A program made the translations under genes and the position numbers. 64,000 bases of DNA from Flavobacterium potami (GTDB lineage Bacteria > Bacteroidota > Bacteroidia > Flavobacteriales > Flavobacteriaceae): NCBI RefSeq assembly GCF_020026915.1, contig NZ_JAINUY010000006.1:310001-374000 (forward strand), in the 5' to 3' direction. Each line of letters begins with the position of its first letter. The first letter of the stretch is position 1. Shown piece after piece: positions 27,672 to 34,436 of the stretch. The notes under the pieces were generated by a model. That model saw nothing but the letters and a program-made list of their open reading frames with translations. It was not told where the DNA came from and ran no database searches.

Positions 27672-28958
27672 CTAGTTCTGACCTCTTTGGCGTTTGCGTT
27701 TCTTCTTCATCTTGTTTGCAAAATCCTGTTCTTCGTAATTATCTCCCTGCGATTCAGGCAGCAAACCGCCCAAGGCTTCAATTAAACCGTTTTCGTGTCT
27801 GTCAGTAGTTAGGAAGTCAAACAGATGGTGTGGCTCTTCCACAGGAAGATCAGCATCATTTGATGTGGATATTTTGGGCTGCTGTAATGCAGGTTCTTTA
27901 ATCTCCGGTTTGACTTTATTGTTCCAATAATCATTAAAGACGTTCGCCGAAAGCTCCTTTCCTAAACGTGAACCATTCCACACCGTTTTGGAATTATGGT
28001 CTATAAAAGTTATTCCGTAAATGCGGCCTGCCTCATTCCGGCGCACCACTACGTTAATGCCCTGTTCAGACAATTTCTTTTTAAAACCCGTTTCAATATT
28101 CATCGCTTTCAGGGCAGCGGTAACCGTACCTTTTAGAGTCTGCCTGCCTGGCTGGTCTTTTAAAGCATTTCTGCATTTTTCAAAATGCAGTTCCAACGCG
28201 GGCAATCCTGCACTCTTACCGAACAGGGAAGCCTTGAACGGATGCCCGGCTCTTTCGCCTTTATCATTTAAGGGAATGTACAATAAACCCTGCTGTAGCT
28301 GCCCCTGTAACTCGCCCTCGATTTTCCCGGCGGTAATATTGAAAAGAGACAGAAGAGCATTGTATTCGCCCAAACTTTGGTACTTGTAATAGCTTGGCAG
28401 GTGCCGGACTACAGAAGCAATCTGGCTTTTTACATCGCCCGCCCGATAGTCTACCGGACGGAAAACCTTGTCATTCTGATTGCGCTCTTTGTCCGTTGCG
28501 GGTATCAGCCCGTGTTTTCTTTCCAGCTCCCGGCACAGGTTCATGGACCGCATTTTCTCGAACTTGTCCGAAATTTTCTTGCCCTGCTCATCTACGCAAA
28601 CCGATACGATATGAATGTGGCTGCGGTCAATATCGGTATGTTTGAATACCACAAAAGGCTGCTGCCCGTAACCCATTTCCCGCATATATTCTTCTGCCAT
28701 TTCCCGAAATTTATCATCGCTTATTTTGTCTTTCGGGTCGGGATTGATCGAAATATGCAAGGTATGTTTCTCGGTATTGCGGTTGGCAATAAGATAAGGA
28801 GCGAAAGACTGGGCTAATTGTGTAACGGAATAATGACCGCTTGCGGTTTCAATCATCTTATTGGCGAACAAAATCTGCCCGTTTTCATTGTCCACTTTAA
28901 GCTGATTGTATGCCAGTGCACCGTATAAATTTCCGCTTCTTCCAATTTTTGCTATCAT
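27672..28958 (-). CDS. mobB: Relaxase MobB (MOBP type)
   Basis: The 428-residue relaxase shows an N-terminal nicking domain: the GRSGNLYGALAYNQ motif with candidate nucleophilic tyrosines (Tyr12, Tyr17), motif II HTLHIS (65-70) and motif III HTDIDRSHIHIV (107-118) with the metal-binding histidines. It nicks one strand at oriT, stays bound to the 5' end and leads it into the recipient. Upstream are mobA and the hairpin-rich region that I take as oriT. The C-terminal half is rich in Pro, Glu and Lys and probably carries secretion signals. Confidence 0.9.
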   Translation of the reverse strand: MIAKIGRSGNLYGALAYNQLKVDNENGQILFANKMIETASGHYSVTQLAQSFAPYLIANRNTEKHTLHISINPDPKDKISDDKFREMAEEYMREMGYGQQPFVVFKHTDIDRSHIHIVSVCVDEQGKKISDKFEKMRSMNLCRELERKHGLIPATDKERNQNDKVFRPVDYRAGDVKSQIASVVRHLPSYYKYQSLGEYNALLSLFNITAGKIEGELQGQLQQGLLYIPLNDKGERAGHPFKASLFGKSAGLPALELHFEKCRNALKDQPGRQTLKGTVTAALKAMNIETGFKKKLSEQGINVVVRRNEAGRIYGITFIDHNSKTVWNGSRLGKELSANVFNDYWNNKVKPEIKEPALQQPKISTSNDADLPVEEPHHLFDFLTTDRHENGLIEALGGLLPESQGDNYEEQDFANKMKKKRKRQRGQN

Positions 28959-28966
28959 TTCTACCG

Positions 28967-29401
28967 CTATTTTTTGAAATAATTTGCATCAAATTCCTCG
29001 CTTAACTGAATGATTTTTTGGCAGAGCACCGCCATTTCAGCCGTTTGTTTTTCCAGTTTGTACAAGAATGCTCCCGCTTTTTTCTCCGAAAAATTCTTAT
29101 ACAGCAGCTTTACGATCTGGTTATAGTTCACGCCTATGGAACGGAACTGGCTGTGAAAAGAGGTCAGACGCATATAAAAATCAACCGTTCCCTTATCAAT
29201 CTGAATGGTCTTTATGGTCTTGTCAAAGATGCAGGATGTAATAAAATGTGCCTTTACCTGCATACCTGATTTGTCAAAAAGGGCAAGAAAACGGGTATGT
29301 TCGTGTTCGTTAAAGGAAATTGTGTACCGGATATTTGCCGGATCCTTCTTAAGGGGACGTCCGGTCTTTTTTAATTGTTTTTTTCTATTCTCACTCATCA
29401 T
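28967..29401 (-). CDS. mobA: MobA mobilization accessory protein
   Basis: The 144-residue basic protein has a ribbon-helix-helix-like start (KKTGRPLKKDPANIRYTISFNEHE) and a helical C-terminal part. It matches the MobA proteins that sit beside MobB in Bacteroidetes elements. Such proteins bind oriT and help the relaxase to nick. It is followed by mobB after nine bases and its start faces the inverted-repeat region 29464-29593. Despite the shared name it is not the relaxase. Confidence 0.85.
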   Translation of the reverse strand: MMSENRKKQLKKTGRPLKKDPANIRYTISFNEHEHTRFLALFDKSGMQVKAHFITSCIFDKTIKTIQIDKGTVDFYMRLTSFHSQFRSIGVNYNQIVKLLYKNFSEKKAGAFLYKLEKQTAEMAVLCQKIIQLSEEFDANYFKK

Positions 29402-29463
29402 CCATCCATTTATAATCTATGCAGAAACCCTGACTTCGGAAGGCGTTTTCCAGCCCCCGGCAG

Positions 29464-29593
29464 GGCAAGTTGTTTTAAGCATCGGAATTCGTTTCCAGAT
29501 GCTCAAAACACAACTTGCCGTGTTCAGGTGAACACAAAAATCCGCCCTGCGGGACGGATCAGATGTAACAGGGAAAAGCGGTCTGAAGCCGCT
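29464..29593. other. Probable oriT: cluster of inverted repeats beside mobA
   Basis: A long imperfect inverted repeat pairs 29464-29483 with 29498-29519 (GGCAAGTTGTTTTAAGCATC against GATGCTCAAAACACAACTTGCC, with one mismatch and a two-base insertion). It is followed directly by three smaller hairpins: GTGTTC/GAACAC at 29520-29535, ATCCGCCC/GGACGGAT at 29540-29559 and AGCGG/CCGCT at 29577-29593. A string of stem-loops at the 5' side of mobA-mobB is the usual build of a MOBP oriT. The nick site itself cannot be placed by eye. Confidence 0.6.
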
Positions 29594-29785
29594 GCTGTTA
29601 GATCCCATTTTGTCCGTTCGTTTCTGCATAAATCCATTAATAAAATTCAAAATGTAAAGTAAAAACTTGTTTTCCAAAGTGTTGCGGTTTCAAGGACGGC
29701 CAAGCAATGCCAATTGATGTCAAAGGGTGCCGAACTTGACAGACCAGATAAATCAATCGCTTTATTTGCCTTAGAGTTTTAGGGC

Positions 29786-29895
29786 GGGCTTTAAAAAAGC
29801 CCTATAAAAAGGCAGTAGGGCAAAGAATAAATAAAGGCTTTTTGAAATAAAAACATAAGGTTTTAAAAGCATAAAACTATAAAAGCGTAAAAGCA
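29786..29895. repeat. Hairpin and A-rich AAAAGC repeats upstream of parA
   Basis: The region 29603-30097 holds no gene. It contains a hairpin (GGGCTT 29786-29791 with AAGCCC 29797-29802) and an A-rich tract (about 29861-29895) in which TTAAAAGC, ATAAAAGC and GTAAAAGC recur. Because parA follows, this may be a centromere-like or regulatory site, but no ParB gene is visible. Confidence 0.35.
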
Positions 29896-30097
29896 TGCAG
29901 GCTGGTGGGCATTTTACCATTTGCAGATTTTACACCCTGTCTTTAAATGCAGAAAATAAGATATGAAAGAAGGCAGAAAGCTATGCTGAAAAGAAACCTG
30001 CAGGACTAGCGGAAATATGGAAATGAAATAATGTTCAGATAAACAAATATTCAAATCTGTAAAGCAGATAAAATGTGTAACAATAAATTTTTAAATA

Positions 30098-30865
30098 ATG
30101 GAAACAACAAAGAAAACTTTAAAGATCAGTTTCTCCACCCAAAAGGGAGGAGTCGGAAAATCTACAATGACCACGCTTATGGCCAGTATTCTGCATTACC
30201 GTTTAGGGTATAATGTCCTTGTGGTGGACTGCGACTTTCCACAGCACAGTCTTACCAATATGCGCGAGCGGGATAAATCTGCCATTATGCAGAATGAGTA
30301 CCATAAAAAAGCTGCTATGAAGCAGTTCCAGTCGATCAATAAAAAAGCATATCCAATTATCAGATGCAAGGCTGAAAATGCTTTGGCCCTGGCTTTGGAC
30401 TATACAAACCAATCATCAGTAGTGCCTGACGTGGTGTTTTTTGATTTGCCCGGAACCGCCAATACCAAAGGGGTGCTGAGTACCTTAAAAAAAATGAACT
30501 TCATTTTTTCGCCCATTACAGCTGACCGTCTGGTGCTGGAAAGCACATTAGGATTTACCAAAGCCTTTATTGGACTGCCTCAGACAGATGACAGCAATGC
30601 CGAACAGCAGATGTGGCTCTTCTGGAACCAGGTCGACGGCAGGGAAAAAACGGGTTTGTATGATGCCTTTCAGAGTGTCATCAAGGAACTCAACCTGTCA
30701 ATAATGAATACGAGGATTATGGACAGCAAACGCTTTCGAAAAGAAACCGATGATACTGGCAGTTATATATTCAGATCAAGCCTCCTGCCTGCCGAACCGC
30801 AGCTGCTTAAAGCAGTAAAAATGGATCTGTTTATCGAAGAATTTCTAAAAATTGTTCATCTATAA
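30098..30865 (+). CDS. traA: ParA-family ATPase (TraA)
   Basis: The 255-residue protein has the deviant Walker A motif KGGVGKST (about 15-22), a VVDCDFPQHS segment and the FFDLPGT Walker B-like motif. Soj/ParA ATPases position DNA on the nucleoid. In CTnDOT-like elements the gene before the tra genes is of this type and is called traA. It begins the rightward transfer gene group and overlaps the upstream end of the next frame only if that frame is extended beyond its ATG. No partner ParB lies next to it; the two following DUF3408 proteins are candidates for the DNA-binding partner. Confidence 0.85.
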   Translation: METTKKTLKISFSTQKGGVGKSTMTTLMASILHYRLGYNVLVVDCDFPQHSLTNMRERDKSAIMQNEYHKKAAMKQFQSINKKAYPIIRCKAENALALALDYTNQSSVVPDVVFFDLPGTANTKGVLSTLKKMNFIFSPITADRLVLESTLGFTKAFIGLPQTDDSNAEQQMWLFWNQVDGREKTGLYDAFQSVIKELNLSIMNTRIMDSKRFRKETDDTGSYIFRSSLLPAEPQLLKAVKMDLFIEEFLKIVHL

Positions 30866-30875
30866 AACCCTCATT

Positions 30876-31280
30876 ATGATAACTGACGACAGAAGCAGGG
30901 ATTTTGAAAAGCCTGATGTTGACGAGGACTATCTTATGAATGTCATAAGCGGGGATGAACCAGCATTACCGCCGGCAGGCAGTTCAAATCAGCAAACTTC
31001 AAAACCAGCAAAGCTGAAGGACAAAGCTAAGGCAGGCTCAGCGAAGAACGTGGGTTATGAGGAACTATTTCTGGTAAACCGCTTTCCTTCCGGACGTAAC
31101 GGCAAAGTGGTTTATATACGGCCGGAATACCACGAAAGGCTCCTTAGGATCGTCCAGCTGACAAAGGAAGAAAGAACTACGCTTTACTCTTACATAGACA
31201 ATATCCTTGAACAGCATTTTAAAGAGTTTGGAAACGATATTACCCAGTATTTCAATGAACATTTTAAACCGATTTTATGA
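30876..31280 (+). CDS. DUF3408 family transfer protein (first copy)
   Basis: The ATG at 30876, eleven bases after parA, gives 134 residues; a longer frame from 30852 would run into parA. The first half is acidic and low in complexity; the second half (about 75-134) is the DUF3408 domain (VYIRPEYHERLLRIVQL ... LYSYIDNILEQHF). The same domain occurs in the next gene. This family follows traA in Bacteroidetes ICEs. The domain resembles ribbon-helix-helix DNA-binding proteins in size and pattern, which would fit a ParA partner, but this is inference. Confidence 0.75.
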   Translation: MITDDRSRDFEKPDVDEDYLMNVISGDEPALPPAGSSNQQTSKPAKLKDKAKAGSAKNVGYEELFLVNRFPSGRNGKVVYIRPEYHERLLRIVQLTKEERTTLYSYIDNILEQHFKEFGNDITQYFNEHFKPIL

Positions 31281-31584
31281 TGAAGAAACATCTGAAAAAC
31301 AAGAAGGCTTTGCAAAACACGGACATATCCGGCGTAAAGCAAAAATGAATGAACGCATATACGAGAAAGCATTTCTGCGAATGAATGAAATGCAGAAAAG
31401 GGGCAGTAAAAGCATTTATCTCAGTGCTGAGAATCACGAGCGGCTAACCCGTATTGTACAAATTGTCGGGGAAGATAAGATACCCTTGTTCGCATATCTA
31501 AACAACATACTTGAGCATCACTTCAAGGTATTTGAACAGACCATTACAAAGGAATTCAAGGAAAAATATAAACGACTATTTTAA
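31255..31584 (+). CDS. DUF3408 family transfer protein (second copy)
   Basis: The likely start is the ATG at 31255, inside the end of the first DUF3408 gene; an ATG at 31345 would give a shorter form. The C-terminal part (IYLSAENHERLTRIVQI ... LFAYLNNILEHHF) is clearly homologous to the domain in the preceding protein, so the pair arose by duplication. It is a small basic cytoplasmic protein. The overlap suggests coupled translation and equal dosage. Confidence 0.7.
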   Translation: MNILNRFYDEETSEKQEGFAKHGHIRRKAKMNERIYEKAFLRMNEMQKRGSKSIYLSAENHERLTRIVQIVGEDKIPLFAYLNNILEHHFKVFEQTITKEFKEKYKRLF

Positions 31585-31595
31585 AGAGCAATGTT

Positions 31596-32231
31596 ATGGA
31601 AATAATAATAGTGATATGTCTGCTGATAGTCATTTTCCTGCTGGCGCAGGACAAGATTGTCATCAAGAGAAAGCAGGAGCCGGCATCAGCAGATGAGAAG
31701 GTTAATCCGGCTCTGCCTGATATAATAGGACAGCCACGAAAGGTCGAGCGTCTTTCGGTGTCAAATACTGTCTCCGAGCGTCAGATAAAAGAACCAGAGA
31801 TTAATCCTGGTAATTTAGACATTGAATACGACGAAAATGAAAGCGCCGCTATTCAGGTTCCGCAGGAAGAACTGGATGAAGTATTCAGCAATATGCCTGA
31901 TTTTGATGAGGAAGAAGAAGAATGGAACGGGTATGGAATATCCGGCAGTGAGTACGGTTTTGCCCAAGGGGTTACCTTTGAAGAACTCAACGCTGTGGGG
32001 ATGATGCTGCAAAAGGATAAATTGGAGCCATCTCAAAAGCAATCAGCAGCAGCAATAGTTCAAAAAATACAGGGAACCGAATTATTCAGCCTGCTGGAAA
32101 ATTCAATTGAAAGTGCTTCGAGTAAAATAGCAGAGCTTCTTGACCAAAGCCTTTCTTCTGATTATGACACCGGTTCTTCCAACCTGCGGAAAAATGACTT
32201 GTCTAATTTTGACATAGGGGAGTTTTTATAA
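31596..32231 (+). CDS. traD: TraD-like conjugative transfer protein
   Basis: The 211-residue protein has one N-terminal membrane helix (about 2-18) followed by a long acidic, mostly disordered region with an E-rich run near residue 105 and a helical C-terminal end. Length, position after two DUF3408 genes and the single anchor match the proteins called TraD in Bacteroidetes elements; they are unrelated to the F plasmid TraD. Its role is not established. I rely mainly on position and architecture. Confidence 0.6.
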   Translation: MEIIIVICLLIVIFLLAQDKIVIKRKQEPASADEKVNPALPDIIGQPRKVERLSVSNTVSERQIKEPEINPGNLDIEYDENESAAIQVPQEELDEVFSNMPDFDEEEEEWNGYGISGSEYGFAQGVTFEELNAVGMMLQKDKLEPSQKQSAAAIVQKIQGTELFSLLENSIESASSKIAELLDQSLSSDYDTGSSNLRKNDLSNFDIGEFL

Positions 32232-32262
32232 GCTTCCCTATTGTTTTTTAATGCTGTAAAGT

Positions 32263-33591
32263 ATGGAAAGTAACCTGCCCTCTATAACTATTGAAGGAAC
32301 GGCGTTCCTTGTAGATGTCATTAAACAAGAACTGCGTGAGAATGCCTCTCAGCAAAACATTATAAAGATTAAGGATATGCTTTATGTGGGGCATGGCTAC
32401 AAATTTCAATATGACACCAGCACCAAAAACGCAGCTACTTTTGAAGCTATATCCGATTTTGGGGATACAAGTCATATCAAAGATGTCACGATTCCGAACC
32501 TTGCCGATATTGATCCTTTAAGGACAGCAGAAAAATATAATTTAAAGATTGAGGATATCAAAGGGAAATCAGATTTTGAATTATCGCTTAAGAAAGGAAG
32601 CAGTCTTCATCTGAGGGTTACTGACAAAGTCCTGCCAGTATTAAAAATTGACGGGCATGATTTTTATGTTGATATGGAATCGGATAAACTGCGTCCAAAA
32701 GACGACAGTAATTCTAAAGGTATAGATTTTTCAACAATCAGCGAATATTACGACCGTACAGTCCAGGCCTATATAATACCTTACAATCCAAAAACACGTG
32801 AATTTCAGGAAGTAGATCACGATGCTATCACCGAAATACCCAAGGAAATCATCATGGTCCAGTTTCCCCACCAGATTGAACTTGACCGGGTCGGCTGGAA
32901 TATGAAACACGGTTTCGGACCTGGGTACGCAGTTGACGAAAACAGGCTTCAGCTGCATTTTACGGCTGAAACACTGCCATGGAACAAGACCAATATTCCC
33001 GAGAGTATTGCGCGAAACATTGAAGAACTGAAGACCGAGAAAAATGCAAAAACCAACGATCCTCAAAATCCGATTGATTTAACAGCCTACGAAATGCGTG
33101 TCAACAAAGGGATATTGCCCACTATCAATATCGCAGGCCATACCTTTTATGTCGATATAAGAATGGATAAATTAAGGCCCAAAGATGATTTCCTCTCTAA
33201 GGGTATTGTGTTCTCGGAAATAGAAAACTATTATGACCTTGATAAAAGATGTTATACCATTCCTTATAATCCCAAGACGCACGAATTCCAGGAACCTGAT
33301 TATCGTGATATCAAAGAATTCCCTAAAGATTTAATTGCCGTTCAGTTTCCATCTGAAAGACTGCTGGACAGGATCGGCTGGAACAGACATTACGGATTCG
33401 AATTAACACACGGGCTTGCTGGCAACGGTTTAAAATTACAGTTTACTGCAAAGCGGATACCATGGGAAAAAACTATTCTTGCCGATGTGATAAAAAGCAA
33501 TCTTAAAACCGGGAAGTCCGCGAATGAAAATGACAGAAAACAGCAGAGCAATCAGCAGGAAAAATCCAGTTCCAAAGGACGAAAAATGTAA
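32263..33591 (+). CDS. ICE protein with two large internal repeats
   Basis: The 442-residue protein holds two repeats of about 95 residues (residues about 123-220 and 283-380). They share KLRPKDD, SKGI, YYD, the block YNPKT(R/H)EFQE, an IP or FPK turn and D(R)(V/I)GWN. The N-terminal segment (residues 5-60) may be a third, decayed copy. It ends in SSKGRKM, like the tail of the DUF3945 protein at 6675. There is no signal peptide. I do not recognise an enzyme motif. It lies between traD and the tra operon terminator, at a place where accessory or transferred proteins are common. Confidence 0.6.
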   Translation: MESNLPSITIEGTAFLVDVIKQELRENASQQNIIKIKDMLYVGHGYKFQYDTSTKNAATFEAISDFGDTSHIKDVTIPNLADIDPLRTAEKYNLKIEDIKGKSDFELSLKKGSSLHLRVTDKVLPVLKIDGHDFYVDMESDKLRPKDDSNSKGIDFSTISEYYDRTVQAYIIPYNPKTREFQEVDHDAITEIPKEIIMVQFPHQIELDRVGWNMKHGFGPGYAVDENRLQLHFTAETLPWNKTNIPESIARNIEELKTEKNAKTNDPQNPIDLTAYEMRVNKGILPTINIAGHTFYVDIRMDKLRPKDDFLSKGIVFSEIENYYDLDKRCYTIPYNPKTHEFQEPDYRDIKEFPKDLIAVQFPSERLLDRIGWNRHYGFELTHGLAGNGLKLQFTAKRIPWEKTILADVIKSNLKTGKSANENDRKQQSNQQEKSSSKGRKM

Positions 33592-33610
33592 AATACAATG
33601 CTGACAGCCC

Positions 33611-33643
33611 AACGCCTGATGATAAAAAACCAGGCGTTTTTTT
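33611..33643 (+). terminator. Rho-independent terminator before the tra operon
   Basis: AACGCCTG (33611-33618) pairs with CAGGCGTT (33631-33638), followed by a run of T. It ends the parA to 33591 transcript, so the traE operon needs its own promoter. Confidence 0.8.
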
Positions 33644-33688
33644 ATGCTTAAATGTTTCCTGAAAAGCCTTTTAATGCCAAAGAATTCC

Positions 33689-33759
33689 AGCGGATGCCGC
33701 TTTGCGGGGGCGCTTTGATTTTCGAAACACCTTTGTCCTGAAAGCCCGCAGAGTGCGGG
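33689..33759 (+). promoter_or_regulatory. Structured leader of the tra operon
   Basis: Two short perfect hairpins, AGCGG-ATG-CCGCT (33689-33701) and CCCGCA-GAG-TGCGGG (33745-33759), lie upstream of traE. The CTnDOT tra operon is known to be controlled in its long leader; these may play the same part. I did not find a convincing promoter. Confidence 0.4.
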
Positions 33760-33789
33760 AAAACAATAACAAATTAATGTGTTTCAATT

Positions 33790-34095
33790 ATGAAAAAGCA
33801 AAGAAAAAAAATCCTGATGGCAGCTGTGGTCATACTTTCAGGACTGGGTGCATCCGCACAGGGAAATGGCTCGGCGGGCATCAACGAGGCTACCCAGATG
33901 GTAACCTCATATTTCGATCCTGCAACCCAATTGATTTATGCCATCGGCGCGGTGGTAGGCCTTATCGGCGGGGTTAAAGTGTACAATAAATTCAGTTCCG
34001 GCGATCCGGACACCTCCAAGACTGCAGCTTCGTGGTTTGGGGCGTGTATCTTCCTTATTGTCGCAGCTACAATCCTGCGTTCATTCTTCCTTTAA
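33790..34095 (+). CDS. traE: TraE (DUF4134), pilin-like transfer protein
   Basis: The 101-residue protein has a signal peptide ending near ASAQ (residue 24) and two membrane helices separated by a short loop with a VYNKFSSGDPD turn. Size and plan match VirB2-type pilins, and it is the first gene of the operon as in CTnDOT. It would be inserted in the inner membrane and form or seed the pilus. Confidence 0.88.
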   Translation: MKKQRKKILMAAVVILSGLGASAQGNGSAGINEATQMVTSYFDPATQLIYAIGAVVGLIGGVKVYNKFSSGDPDTSKTAASWFGACIFLIVAATILRSFFL

Positions 34096-34106
34096 TCTGC
34101 TGTCTC

Positions 34107-34436
34107 ATGAATTACAATATCAACAAAGGTATTGGCAGGACTGTAGAGTTTAAAGGGCTGAAAGCCCAGTACCTGTTCATCTTCGCGGGCGGTCTGCTCG
34201 GCACACTAATCCTGGTGATGATTCTCTACATAGCAGGCGTAAACTCGTACATCTGTCTTTTCCTCGGTGCAGGAGGTGCTTCAGTGATCGTATGGCAGAC
34301 TTTTTCCCTTAACAGGAAGTACGGCGAACACGGGCTTATGAAAATTGCAGCTAATAAGAGGCATCCGCGCTACATCATCTGCCGTAAGCCCGTAAAACGC
34401 TATTTAAAATTCACGCCTAAATCAACTACCTTATGA
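34107..34436 (+). CDS. traF: TraF (DUF4133), VirB3-like membrane protein
   Basis: The ATG at 34107 gives 109 residues; longer frames run into traE. Two close membrane helices (about 23-45 and 48-66) are followed by a basic cytoplasmic tail. This is the VirB3-like member of the Bacteroidetes system and works next to the VirB4-like TraG. Its stop overlaps the traG start by four bases. Confidence 0.85.
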   Translation: MNYNINKGIGRTVEFKGLKAQYLFIFAGGLLGTLILVMILYIAGVNSYICLFLGAGGASVIVWQTFSLNRKYGEHGLMKIAANKRHPRYIICRKPVKRYLKFTPKSTTL

